Assembly (NCBI GenBank): GCA_030524125.1
Contig: JAUNHB010000001.1
Coordinates: 1 to 51,919, forward strand
Source of the DNA: Eubacteriales bacterium
GTDB lineage: Bacteria; Bacillota; Clostridia; Lachnospirales; Lachnospiraceae
DNA: 51,919 nt
Reading direction: 5' to 3'
Part shown: one piece after another, positions 32,392 through 40,457 of the stretch
Layout: every line of letters starts with the position of its first letter
Numbering within the stretch: position 1 is the stretch's first letter
Made by a program: the position numbers and the translations under genes
The notes under the pieces: model-generated
What the model saw: the letters and a program-made list of their open reading frames with translations, nothing else
What the model was told of the DNA's origin: nothing
Database searches by the model: none

Positions 32392-33290
32392 AGCGTCCTA
32401 CCCTCCCTGTCCGCGATCCGCTCCACCACCCCAGGAGGCCCTTTGGACCGCAGAAATACATACCGTTCAAACATTCCCTCCCCGGTCAGCTCCCGGAGCA
32501 CCGGCTTTCGCAAAAGCTCCTCCATGGAACCGCCGTGCACCGTGGCCAGAAGAACGCACCCGCAGTTCATGGCGTAGCGGAGCGCGTCGGCGTCGTCCCG
32601 GCCTCCGATCTCATCCACGGCCACCACCTTCGGCGCCATGGAACGGATCAGCATCATCATACCCTCGGCCTTCGGGCAGGCGTCCAGCACGTCGGTCCGA
32701 AGCCCCACGTCGCTGCCCGGCTCCCCCCGGCATGTCCCGGCGATCTCTGAGCGCTCATCCACCAGCCCCACCGTCATGCCCGGCTTCGTCAAGCTGCCGT
32801 TGGATATCTGCCGGATGCAGTCCCGAAGGAGCGTCGTCTTTCCCTTTCCGGGCGCCGACGCGATCAGCGTGTGGCAAAGCCTGCCGTCCTGCCACAGATA
32901 CGGCAGCACCCCGTCCCCGCAGCCGGCGACCTGTCTGGCAAACCGGATATTCAGAGAAGAAATATCGGTCATCGTGCGGATCCGCCCGTTTTCCAGTATC
33001 ACCCTGCCCGCCAGCCCCACCCGGTGCCCGCCGGGCAGAGAGAGAAAGCCCTGCCGGATCTCGTCCTCGTAGGCGTAGAGCGAATAGTTTCCAAGATAAG
33101 CCAAAAGCTCCTGAAGCTCCTGCCGGTCCACGCTCCTTCCGGACAGCCGCTCCCGCCCTTCGCACCATGCGGCCACCGGCCTGCCCACCCGGATCCTGAT
33201 CTCCTGAAGTCCCTGCTCCTCCACGTTCATCTGTCTCAGCGCCTCCCTAAGCTTCTCCGGGAAGAGCGAAAAAATCCTGTCTCTCTGCAT
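32385..33290 (-). CDS. spoIIIAA: Stage III sporulation protein AA (secretion-type ATPase)
   Basis: This 301-aa ATPase of the type II/IV secretion superfamily has Walker A SAPGKGKTTLLRD, VDERSEIAGTCRG and MAPKVVAVDEIGG (Walker B region), then LATVHGGSMEELLRKP. It powers the SpoIIIA channel from the mother cell. AAGGAG precedes the ATG. It is the first gene of the operon, behind a SigE-like promoter. Confidence 0.96.
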   Translation of the reverse strand: MQRDRIFSLFPEKLREALRQMNVEEQGLQEIRIRVGRPVAAWCEGRERLSGRSVDRQELQELLAYLGNYSLYAYEDEIRQGFLSLPGGHRVGLAGRVILENGRIRTMTDISSLNIRFARQVAGCGDGVLPYLWQDGRLCHTLIASAPGKGKTTLLRDCIRQISNGSLTKPGMTVGLVDERSEIAGTCRGEPGSDVGLRTDVLDACPKAEGMMMLIRSMAPKVVAVDEIGGRDDADALRYAMNCGCVLLATVHGGSMEELLRKPVLRELTGEGMFERYVFLRSKGPPGVVERIADREGRTLC

Positions 33291-33310
33291 GTTGTCCCAC
33301 TCCTTATCTC

Positions 33311-33338
33311 AATATATGAGCGCGGACAGGTTTTATTC
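33311..33338 (-). promoter_or_regulatory. SigE-like promoter of spoIIIA
   Basis: On the minus strand GAATAAA (33338-33332) and CATATATT (33318-33311) are 13 bp apart, about 20 nt before spoIIIAA. The -10 matches the SigE form CATAnAnT, in line with SigE control of this operon in other spore-formers. Confidence 0.6.
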
Positions 33339-33378
33339 TAAAGAATCGCGGCCAGCTCACAGGGTGTATTGCGTAAAC

Positions 33379-33514
33379 AGAATCCTGCGACGCAGGATTC
33401 TCCGCCTGCGGCGGGTCGCTTTGGCGACATGTTTCCGATCCGCCGCAGTGCGATCCTCGCGGAGCGTTTTTGTGTTATAGGAACATTACGGAGTGATTTC
33501 CTATAACACAAAAA
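33379..33514 (-). repeat. R1-A: multi-hairpin dispersed element
   Basis: On the minus strand it starts with P1 (TTTTTGTGTTATAGGAA and complement, 14-nt loop). The central arm (CTCCGC/GCGGAG, CTGCGGCGG/CCGCCGCAG, GTCGC-caaa-GCGAC) and P5 (AGAATCCTGCG/CGCAGGATTCT) follow. It begins in the T-run of the pnp terminator and ends about 40 bp before the SigE-like promoter of spoIIIAA. Confidence 0.8.
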
Positions 33515-33534
33515 GGGCGGCCTCTCGGCCGCCC
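33510..33534 (-). terminator. Terminator of pnp
   Basis: An 8-bp all-GC stem (GGGCGGCC, loop of four) is followed by five T on the minus strand, about 20 nt after the pnp stop. Confidence 0.9.
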
Positions 33535-33552
33535 CAGTTCGTACGATATTTT

Positions 33553-35643
33553 TTATTTCTCCTTGCAGTCCTTGATGGAGAAGCTGATCCTTCCCATCTT
33601 GTCCTTGCCGAGGCACACGACCTTCACCATGTCGCCCAGCGTCAGCACATCCTCCACGCGGTTGATGCGCTCTTTGGCGATCTTGGAGATGTGGACCATG
33701 CCCTCTTTTCCGGGAGCAAACTCAAGGAATGCTCCGAACTCCTTGATGCTGACGACCTTGCCCGTGAACACCTGTCCTTCCTCGAAGTCGGTCACGATGA
33801 TCGTGATCAGATCCTTTGCCTTGTCCATCATGGCCTTGTCCGTGCCGCAGATAGACACCGCTCCGTCGTCGTTGATGTCGATCTTGACGCCGGTCTGCTC
33901 GATGATCGCGTTGATAGTCTTGCCTCTCTGGCCGACCACATCGCCGATCTTCTGCGGATCGATCATCATCTGGATGATCTTCGGCGCATACTGTCCGACC
34001 TCTTTTCTCGGTTCCGCGATGGCCGGCTTCATGCACGTGTCCATAATGAACATTCTCGCCTCGCGGCATCTGGCGATGGCTCCCTCCACGATCGGTCTGG
34101 TCAGTCCGTGAATCTTAATGTCCATCTGGATCGCCGTGATACCGTCGGTCGTACCGGTCACCTTAAAGTCCATATCGCCGAAGAAATCCTCCAGACCCTG
34201 AATATCGGTCAGAAGCACAAAATCGTCGTCCGTATCTCCGGTCACCAGTCCGCAGGAAATACCTGCCACCATTTTCTTAATCGGTACGCCCGCCGCCATC
34301 AGGGACATGCAGGACGCGCAGGTGGATGCCATGGACGTGGAACCGTTGGACTCGAACGTCTCGGACACGCAGCGGATGGCGTACGGGAACTCCTCCTCGC
34401 TGGGGAGCACCGGGATCAGCGCTCTCTCCGCCAGCGCCCCGTGGCCGATCTCGCGGCGTCCCGGGCCTCTGGAGGGCTTCGTCTCTCCCACAGAATAGCT
34501 GGGGAAGTTGTAGTGGTGCATATATCTCTTGCTGACTTCGTTCTCGTCCAGTCCGTCCAGTCTCTGCTGCTCGGACAGGGGAGCCAGCGTACACACGTCG
34601 CAGATCTGCGTCTGTCCGCGGGTAAACATGGCGGAGCCGTGCACTCTCGGGATGATGTCCACCTCAGCCGCCAGCGGGCGGATCTGGGTGATCTCGCGTC
34701 CGTCCGGACGCTTGTGATCCTTCAGGATCATCTTGCGGACCGTCTTCTTCTCATACTGGTAGACTGCCTCTCCCAGCACAGCCAGCCACTCCTCGTTCTC
34801 AGCGAACGCCTCGGTCAGCTTGTCAGTCAGCACGCGGATATTTTCCTCGCGGGTCTGCTTGTCGTCGGTGAACACCGCCGTCTCCATCTCTTCGGGCGGT
34901 ACGATCTCCCTGATCGCCGCGAACAGCTCCTCCGGAACCGCGCAGCTCGTGTACTCGTGCTTCGGCTTTCCGACCTCGGCCACGATCTTGTCGATAAACG
35001 CGATGATCTCCTGATTCACGCCGTGCGCCATGTAGATCGCCTCGATCATCTTGTCCTCCGGGATCTCGTTGGCTCCGGCCTCGATCATGATGACCTTCTC
35101 TCTGGTGGAAGCCACCGTCAGGTTCAGGTCGCCGCATTTCCACTGCTCCTGGGACGGGTTGACCACAAATTCGCCGTCGATCATGCCGATCTGCGTCATG
35201 GCGCAGGGGCCGTCGAACGGGATATCCGAGATGCTGGTGGCGATGGCCGCTCCCAGCATAGCCACCAGCTCCGGACGGCAGGACGGATCCACGCTCATCA
35301 CCATGTTGTTGAGCGTCACGTCGTTTCTGTAATCCTTCGGGAACAGCGGGCGCATGGGGCGGTCGATGACGCGGGACGTCAGGATCGCGTTCTCGGACGC
35401 CTTTCCCTCTCTCTTATTAAATCCGCCCGGAATCTTTCCGACCGAATACATTTTTTCCTCGAACTCCACGCTCAGCGGGAAGAAATCGATGCCGTCCCTC
35501 GGCTTGTCCGACGCGGTGGCGGTGGACAGCACGACGGTGTCGCCATAGTGCATGAACGCCGCGCCGCTTGCCTGCGCGGCTACCCGGCCGATGTCGACTC
35601 TCAGAGTTCTTCCGGCCAGTTCCATTGTGTAACTTTTGTACAT
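33553..35643 (-). CDS. pnp: Polynucleotide phosphorylase
   Basis: This 696-aa protein has the full family plan: two RNase PH domains (the second with SSMASTCASCMSLMAAGVPI), an alpha-helical linker, a KH domain (IIDPQKIGDVVGQRGKTINAIIEQTG) and an S1 domain (GQVFTGKVVSIKEFGAFLEF ... GMVHISKIA). It degrades RNA from the 3' end with phosphate. AAAGGAG lies before the ATG. It lies downstream of rpsO as in many bacteria. Confidence 0.98.
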   Translation of the reverse strand: MYKSYTMELAGRTLRVDIGRVAAQASGAAFMHYGDTVVLSTATASDKPRDGIDFFPLSVEFEEKMYSVGKIPGGFNKREGKASENAILTSRVIDRPMRPLFPKDYRNDVTLNNMVMSVDPSCRPELVAMLGAAIATSISDIPFDGPCAMTQIGMIDGEFVVNPSQEQWKCGDLNLTVASTREKVIMIEAGANEIPEDKMIEAIYMAHGVNQEIIAFIDKIVAEVGKPKHEYTSCAVPEELFAAIREIVPPEEMETAVFTDDKQTREENIRVLTDKLTEAFAENEEWLAVLGEAVYQYEKKTVRKMILKDHKRPDGREITQIRPLAAEVDIIPRVHGSAMFTRGQTQICDVCTLAPLSEQQRLDGLDENEVSKRYMHHYNFPSYSVGETKPSRGPGRREIGHGALAERALIPVLPSEEEFPYAIRCVSETFESNGSTSMASTCASCMSLMAAGVPIKKMVAGISCGLVTGDTDDDFVLLTDIQGLEDFFGDMDFKVTGTTDGITAIQMDIKIHGLTRPIVEGAIARCREARMFIMDTCMKPAIAEPRKEVGQYAPKIIQMMIDPQKIGDVVGQRGKTINAIIEQTGVKIDINDDGAVSICGTDKAMMDKAKDLITIIVTDFEEGQVFTGKVVSIKEFGAFLEFAPGKEGMVHISKIAKERINRVEDVLTLGDMVKVVCLGKDKMGRISFSIKDCKEK

Positions 35644-35683
35644 ATTCTGTATCTCCTTTCAGATTTGCTGTGCCTTGCGGCTT

Positions 35684-35766
35684 AGTGGAAGATACCGAAA
35701 CTACTGAAAAATACAGACGCCCTCAGCTTCTGTGCTTTTCAGTGGTCTCGGGGCTTATCTTCCACT
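35684..35766 (-). promoter_or_regulatory. Long hairpin in the rpsO-pnp leader
   Basis: An 83-nt segment folds into one long stem: AGTGGAAGATA with its complement, then an inner arm ending in TTTTCAGT, then an ACAGA/TCTGT top. It starts right after the rpsO terminator and ends about 40 nt before pnp. In E. coli a comparable pnp-leader stem is cut by RNase III and used for PNPase autoregulation; the parallel here is by position and shape only. Confidence 0.6.
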
Positions 35767-35794
35767 AAAAACAGGGCGGAGAAAGCTCCGCCCC
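35767..35794 (-). terminator. Terminator of rpsO
   Basis: The stem GGGCGGAG/CTCCGCCC with a 4-nt loop is followed on the minus strand by TGTTTTT. It begins 9 nt after the rpsO stop. Read-through would be needed for pnp to share the rpsO promoter, as I see no clear promoter between them. Confidence 0.88.
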
Positions 35795-35802
35795 TTGGTT
35801 TC

Positions 35803-36069
35803 TTATTTTCTAAGACCTAATTTTGCGATCAGCGCACGATATCTCTCGATATCCGTTTTCTTCAGATATGCCAGCATACCGCGTCTCTGTCCTACCATCT
35901 TCAGAAGTCCTCTTCTGGAGTGATGATCCTTCTGGTTCACCTTCAGATGCTCGGTCAGCTCCTGGATTCTCGCGGTCAGGATCGCCACCTGTACCTCCGG
36001 TGATCCGGTGTCTCCCTCGCAGCGTCCGTACTCGGCAATGATCGCCTGCTTCTTTTCCTTAGAAATCAT
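35803..36069 (-). CDS. rpsO: 30S ribosomal protein S15
   Basis: This 88-aa protein matches the family length and carries [17 protein letters not shown] and the signature [22 protein letters not shown]. It binds 16S rRNA in the platform of the small subunit. AGGAGG lies before the ATG. The leader upstream contains GC-rich pairings that could form an S15 autoregulatory structure. Confidence 0.98.
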   Translation of the reverse strand: MISKEKKQAIIAEYGRCEGDTGSPEVQVAILTARIQELTEHLKVNQKDHHSRRGLLKMVGQRRGMLAYLKKTDIERYRALIAKLGLRK

Positions 36070-36158
36070 GTTGCTTCCTCCTGTTCTTCTAAACGCCGGT
36101 CATCAAGGGCCGGTCGGAGTGTCCAGACTCTGAATGACGGCTGATTTCATACTCTGTT

Positions 36159-36187
36159 ACTCTAACATAAAGCGCGCCCTTTGTAAA
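36159..36187 (-). promoter_or_regulatory. Probable rpsO promoter
   Basis: On the minus strand TTTACA (36187-36182) and TAGAGT (36164-36159) are 17 bp apart. The -10 box is weak. The roughly 85-nt leader to rpsO contains GAGT/ACTC and GCCG/CGGC pairings followed by a CCGG-cornered hairpin. Confidence 0.45.
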
Positions 36188-36202
36188 GTACTTTTGCTGC
36201 GC

Positions 36203-36285
36203 CAGCTTTTGCCAGTCGGGAGCGGCAGGACAAAATCGTGCTCTCACGAATTTTGATCTGTTACTTCCGGCTAAGCGGTCACATT
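36203..36285. repeat. R2d: diverged right half of an R2 element
   Basis: The segment from TCGGGAGCGGCAGGA through a TCGTG/CACGA hairpin to CTTCCGGCTAAGCGG follows the right half of R2a/R2b in order and spacing, with many changes. It lies between the rpsO promoter and the promoter of the secreted repeat protein. No left end or flanking duplication is seen. Confidence 0.5.
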
Positions 36286-36318
36286 TTCATTTTCCCGGTA
36301 TTGCCCGCCCCAAGTCAC

Positions 36319-36347
36319 TTGAAAACCGACGGCGGGAATGGTATTCT
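36319..36347 (+). promoter_or_regulatory. Sigma-A promoter of the secreted repeat protein
   Basis: TTGAAA (36319-36324) and TATTCT (36342-36347) are separated by 17 bp, about 44 nt before the TTG start. Confidence 0.6.
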
Positions 36348-36390
36348 ATAAGCAGAAACAAAACGGATGATCTATATGGAGGTGACAACA

Positions 36391-36885
36391 TTGAGATTCA
36401 AAAAAGTAAAAATGCTGCTGTGCGCTCTGAGCGCCGCATTCCTGTGCTCCGCTTTCGCAGCGATCCCCGCCGAAGCCGCGACGGCCTTCGACTACAACTA
36501 TTATTACTGGAAATACCCCGATGTAGCCGTAGCGCTCGGTTTTGATCCAGGGGCGCTGTTTGAACACTACGAGAATTTCGGCATGGCGGAGGGACGCTAC
36601 CCCAACGCGCAGGCCGAGTGGCGCGCGGCGGCCGGACATGTGGACACCGTGGAAGAGCGGACCGCATTTCTCATGCAGATCCCGCCCGCGGATCCTGACA
36701 ACGCGGACAGCGACCTGCCCAAGCTCGATCCCATCTACTATTACAATACCTATCCGGACGTGGCCGCAGTCGTCGGCAACAACGCGCAGGGACTGCTGGA
36801 GCACTATTTTGCCCACGGATACAGCGAAGGACGGCTCGCCTTCTACGGCGCCGAACCCTGCACGGAGGTACAGACCTCCTATTGA
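36391..36885 (+). CDS. Secreted protein with two YYxxYPDVA repeats
   Basis: This 164-aa protein has a clear signal peptide ending near AEA (about residue 30). Two 38-residue repeats follow: one around YYYWKYPDVAVALG...LFEHYENFGMAEGR and one around YYYNTYPDVAAVVG...LLEHYFAHGYSEGR. The same kind of repeat occurs in larger clostridial surface proteins, where its ligand is unknown. It starts at TTG with a near-perfect GGAGGTGA 5 nt upstream. The in-frame ATG codons upstream of it overlap or precede that signal and are less likely. It lies 64 nt before panE. Confidence 0.8.
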   Translation: MRFKKVKMLLCALSAAFLCSAFAAIPAEAATAFDYNYYYWKYPDVAVALGFDPGALFEHYENFGMAEGRYPNAQAEWRAAAGHVDTVEERTAFLMQIPPADPDNADSDLPKLDPIYYYNTYPDVAAVVGNNAQGLLEHYFAHGYSEGRLAFYGAEPCTEVQTSY

Positions 36886-36949
36886 TCGTCCGTGAGAGGA
36901 CGCTCTCGGAACGAACTGCCAAAAACTGAAAAGAAACGAGGGATACAGT

Positions 36950-37888
36950 ATGAAGATCGCCATCATCGGAGCAGGCGCCATGGGATGCCTCTACGGCGCT
37001 TATCTGAGCCGGAACAACGAGGTCACCATGATCGACTCCTACGAGCCTCAGGTCCGGGCCATCAATGAGCACGGAATTTCCGTCACCGAATGCGACGGCA
37101 GCGTCGTCCGTTACCCGGACGTCAGAGCCTGCCTGTCCGGAGAATGCAACGAGCAGCCCGGACTTGTCATTTTATTTGTCAAGTCCACCTACTCCAAAGC
37201 CGCTCTGGACGCCAACCGGGCGCTGTTCGGCCCCGGCACCATCGTCATGACGCTCCAGAACGGAGCGGGAAACGACCGCATGATCGCCGGTTACGCTGAC
37301 GCGAAAAATATCATCATCGGAACGACCAAGCACAACTGTGTCAATCTCGGGAACGGCTGCTGCCGTCACTCCGGGGTCGGACTCACGACCATCGGCAGCA
37401 ACCATGATTCCCATGACATTCTGGAGACGGCAGCCGCGCTGTTCAACGAGAGCGGGCTGGAGACGGACATTTCCGACGACATCCAGCGCATCATCTGGAG
37501 CAAGCTGTTTGTAAATCTGTCCATCAACACCTTTACGGCCATCACCGAGACGCCCATCGGCTATATGCTGGAAAACAAGTACGCCTGGGATTTTGCCAAG
37601 CGCCTTGTCTACGAGGCCGTGGACGTAGCCGAGGAGGACGGCACCTACTTCGACCGCCGGGAGGTGCTGGAATCTGTGCGTCAGGTATGCGAAGCCGCCA
37701 AGGACGGCTACTCCTCCATGTATCAGGACCGGAAGCGGGGCGTCAGAACCGAGATCGACGCCATCAACGGAGCCATCGTGGAGCAGGCCAAGATCTACGG
37801 CGTTCCCGTCCCGTACAACTCCCTCATCGTGGATCTGATCCACGCCATGGAAGGGGCGGACGCCTACCGGCGGGAGAAGGAAGGGTAA
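36950..37888 (+). CDS. panE: Ketopantoate reductase family protein (PanE/ApbA)
   Basis: This 312-aa protein has an N-terminal Rossmann fold (KIAIIGAGAMGCLYGAYL), the TLQNGAGN motif and a C-terminal helical domain with the catalytic-site stretch IIWSKLFVNLSINTFTAI (Lys and Asn). Family members reduce 2-dehydropantoate to pantoate with NADPH for coenzyme A synthesis, but paralogs of other function are common. No panB or panC is near. Confidence 0.82.
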   Translation: MKIAIIGAGAMGCLYGAYLSRNNEVTMIDSYEPQVRAINEHGISVTECDGSVVRYPDVRACLSGECNEQPGLVILFVKSTYSKAALDANRALFGPGTIVMTLQNGAGNDRMIAGYADAKNIIIGTTKHNCVNLGNGCCRHSGVGLTTIGSNHDSHDILETAAALFNESGLETDISDDIQRIIWSKLFVNLSINTFTAITETPIGYMLENKYAWDFAKRLVYEAVDVAEEDGTYFDRREVLESVRQVCEAAKDGYSSMYQDRKRGVRTEIDAINGAIVEQAKIYGVPVPYNSLIVDLIHAMEGADAYRREKEG

Positions 37889-37897
37889 TTTTTACGC

Positions 37898-37930
37898 AGC
37901 GAAAAGGCCCCTCTCCGGGGCCTTTTCGCT
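37898..37930. terminator. Bidirectional terminator between panE and the GH32 gene
   Basis: A perfect 14-bp stem, AGCGAAAAGGCCCC with its complement and a 5-nt loop, lies between convergent genes. Its internal TTTT/AAAA segments fit termination in both directions. Confidence 0.85.
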
Positions 37931-37947
37931 GTTCCTGCAAGCATCGT

Positions 37948-39423
37948 CTATTTTGTGATCTGTACGTCGTAAAATTCCACGCGGGCATCCTGCGCCAGAA
38001 TTCCGACCTCATATTCCGGCCGGGCATAGACCCGGTAGGTAAAGGCCGCCTGTTCTCCTGCAAACACCTCCACCATATCCCTGTCCACAAGGATCTTGAT
38101 GTCGATCGCCTCTCCCTGGCGGATGGCGAAGGGCTTCTCCGCCACCCGCACGCCGTCGGGGCCGGGATCCGTGGCAGGCGGCACGGCCTGACAGGACTGC
38201 ACCCAGAACGGATCAACCGCCATGGGAAGATTCAGGAGCGACACCCGCTGCATGGCCGGATCAAACTCCAGCAGCAGGCATCCGCTGGCCTCCCGGTCCG
38301 ATTTCAGCAGGATACCGAAGTGATCGTGCATCTCCCATGGGCGGATCCTGCACCGGAGCAGAAAGCGCTCCTCCCCGTGCTCAAAAAATCCATAGCTGCA
38401 GGTTCCAATGGAATCCAGCTCAAAACCATTGTCTCCGTACCGCTTCGGCTGTCCCATCACCGGCACATAGTTCCACGTAACCGGCTCCGTGAACGCGCGG
38501 ACATATTCCTGCGGCATCTTCACGTCCAGCTCCCCGTTTTCGTCGGGAACCACCTCGTGAGGCACGCAGAAGGTCCCGCCCCAGTACCACTCTCCCGTGT
38601 CGCTTCTGTCCGCCCGGTCGTGGATCCACGCAAAATAGAATCTGCGGCCCGCGTCGTCCTGCATGGATTTTGCCGCGTAGAACCTGCGGCCTCCGATGCC
38701 GTCTTTCTTCGGCTTCCTCCACGGACCAAAGGGCGATTTTGCCATGCGGTAGATCGTATTTCCAAATTCCGAGAATCTGGAGTAGGAAAGATACCAGTTG
38801 TCCCCGATCTTGTACATCTCCGGGCATTCCGGGCAGTTGGTATGCCCAGCCGAGTAGAGCGGCCCGTAGTAATCCCATTTTACCAGATCTGTCGAGCGGT
38901 ACAGCACGACGCAGCCCCTGCGCGTCACCGGCATATCCAGTCTTCTGGCGGAAATGAGGATCCAGTAGCACCGGTCCTCTTCATTATAGAAAACGTAAGG
39001 ATCTCTCCAGTCCAGCTTCTCATACAGCTCGATCATGGGCGTGATAACCGGATTCGCCGGATCCTTCGTCCAGCTGATGCCGTCGTCGCTGACCGCATGA
39101 CAGATGGTCTGCTGATATTCCGCGCTCAGGCAGTATCCCGTATAGAACGCATGGTATTTCCCTTCCCCGTAGATCACCGAGCCGGTCCACACGCCGGAAG
39201 CGTCCGGTTCGTCCCCTTCTCCGGGGTAAATCGCCGTGGGAAGCTCCGTCCAGTGCACCAGATCGTCCGACACGCAATGGCTCCACGTAGTACGCAGTCT
39301 CGCCGGATAGACGGTGGTTCCCGGAGGGGAGGTCAGCGAAAAAATATGATACTGGCCGTCATGGTAGAAGGGGATCGCATCCCCCGTAGAATCTGCAAAA
39401 GACATTTTCCGAAATAGATTCAT
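37948..39423 (-). CDS. Cytosolic GH32-like beta-fructosidase
   Basis: This 491-aa protein has a five-bladed propeller plus C-terminal beta-sandwich layout. The three acidic positions of GH32 can be placed: Asp15 in TGDAIPFYHDGQYHIF (nucleophile), Asp in DWRDPYVF and Glu in NCPECPEMY (acid/base). The classical WMNDPNG motif around the nucleophile is lost, so this is a divergent subfamily. There is no signal peptide, so it acts on an imported substrate. It is the last gene of the CUT2 operon, 32 nt after the permease. AAGAGG precedes the chosen ATG. A fructosyl-containing sugar is a likely but unproven substrate. Confidence 0.82.
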   Translation of the reverse strand: MNLFRKMSFADSTGDAIPFYHDGQYHIFSLTSPPGTTVYPARLRTTWSHCVSDDLVHWTELPTAIYPGEGDEPDASGVWTGSVIYGEGKYHAFYTGYCLSAEYQQTICHAVSDDGISWTKDPANPVITPMIELYEKLDWRDPYVFYNEEDRCYWILISARRLDMPVTRRGCVVLYRSTDLVKWDYYGPLYSAGHTNCPECPEMYKIGDNWYLSYSRFSEFGNTIYRMAKSPFGPWRKPKKDGIGGRRFYAAKSMQDDAGRRFYFAWIHDRADRSDTGEWYWGGTFCVPHEVVPDENGELDVKMPQEYVRAFTEPVTWNYVPVMGQPKRYGDNGFELDSIGTCSYGFFEHGEERFLLRCRIRPWEMHDHFGILLKSDREASGCLLLEFDPAMQRVSLLNLPMAVDPFWVQSCQAVPPATDPGPDGVRVAEKPFAIRQGEAIDIKILVDRDMVEVFAGEQAAFTYRVYARPEYEVGILAQDARVEFYDVQITK

Positions 39424-39455
39424 CTGGCGTTTACCTCTTTTCATCAAAAATGCGG

Positions 39456-40457
39456 CTATGCGGCCTTTTTCTTCTTCATCAGCGTCAGCCTGCCCTTCTG
39501 TGCGTCCAGCAGAACCGCGCAGGCGATGATCAGTCCTTTTACGATCAGCTGCCAGTAGGAGCTGACGCCGATCAGATTGAGACCGTTGGAAATGATCCCG
39601 ATGACCATGGCGCCGAACACCGTGCCGCTGATATGTCCCTTTCCTCCCGACATGGAGGTTCCTCCCAGCACGCAGGCCGCGATGGCGTCCAGCTCATAGC
39701 CGTCGCCCACCGACGGCTGCCCGGAATACATTCTCGAGCAGAGCACCAGACCGGCAAAGGCCGACAGAAGGCCGGACAGCGTAAACACGATGATCTCCAC
39801 CTTTTTGATCGGAACGCCGGACAGTCTTGCCGCCTCCCGGTTGCCGCCGATGGCGTACACATAAGTGCCGAATCTGGTCTTTCCCAGCACAAAGCTGAAC
39901 ACGGCGATCAGGACTACCATATACACAACCGGAAGCGGGATCACATTCAGGAAATACCCTGTTCCGATGGACACGAAGAAGGAATCCGTGATACGTGTGG
40001 ACTGTCCGCCGGAATAGACGTAGGCGATGCCGCTGCACACGTTCATCATCGCCATCGTAATGATGAATGCCGGAACCCGGAAGACCGCAACGATGCTGCC
40101 GCTGACCAGTCCGGCCAGCGTGCCGAGGATCAGTCCGAGCACGATGGCTACGCCGACCGGCATTCCCTGATTGACTGCAAAGCCCACCGTCAGAGTGCCG
40201 CTCATGGCCACGATAGCTCCCACGGAGAGGTCGATATGCCCGAGTATGATGATCAGTGTCATGCCCAGCGCTATGTAGGTGTTGATCGAAATCTGCCTCA
40301 GCACCGATATGAGGTTGTTGGGCGTCAAAAACTTATCGGTAGCCAGCGACACGATCACGCACATGATGACCAGTACCGCAATAATTCCTGTATTTCCTTT
40401 AAATATAGCCGCCAAAGGGTTGGCGGAAACGACCGGTTTACTGTTTTTCTGATTCAT
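39456..40457 (-). CDS. CUT2 sugar ABC transporter permease (RbsC-like)
   Basis: This 333-aa protein has about ten hydrophobic segments and the family stretches GMTLIIILGHIDLSVGA, GLVSGSIVAVFRVPAFIITMAMM and the EAARLSGVPI cytoplasmic loop. It forms the membrane pore with the ATPase encoded just upstream (20-bp overlap). The start ATG has GGAGGAG 9 nt upstream. Confidence 0.94.
   Translation of the reverse strand: MNQKNSKPVVSANPLAAIFKGNTGIIAVLVIMCVIVSLATDKFLTPNNLISVLRQISINTYIALGMTLIIILGHIDLSVGAIVAMSGTLTVGFAVNQGMPVGVAIVLGLILGTLAGLVSGSIVAVFRVPAFIITMAMMNVCSGIAYVYSGGQSTRITDSFFVSIGTGYFLNVIPLPVVYMVVLIAVFSFVLGKTRFGTYVYAIGGNREAARLSGVPIKKVEIIVFTLSGLLSAFAGLVLCSRMYSGQPSVGDGYELDAIAACVLGGTSMSGGKGHISGTVFGAMVIGIISNGLNLIGVSSYWQLIVKGLIIACAVLLDAQKGRLTLMKKKKAA

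Noticed and set aside
33338-33616. Short peptides in R1 reading like KRPAAGGESCVAGF (also at 19449-19560)
   Set aside because: They arise from the repeat sequence itself, differ in frame context and length, and have no ribosome binding site. The conserved feature is base pairing, not codons.
33493-35685. A 730-codon open frame antisense to pnp, and other long antisense frames (for example opposite the GT2 gene, the CorC gene and clpB)
   Set aside because: High GC leaves few stop codons in other frames. The translations are rich in His, Arg and Val with no domain signal, and the opposite strand carries well-conserved genes.
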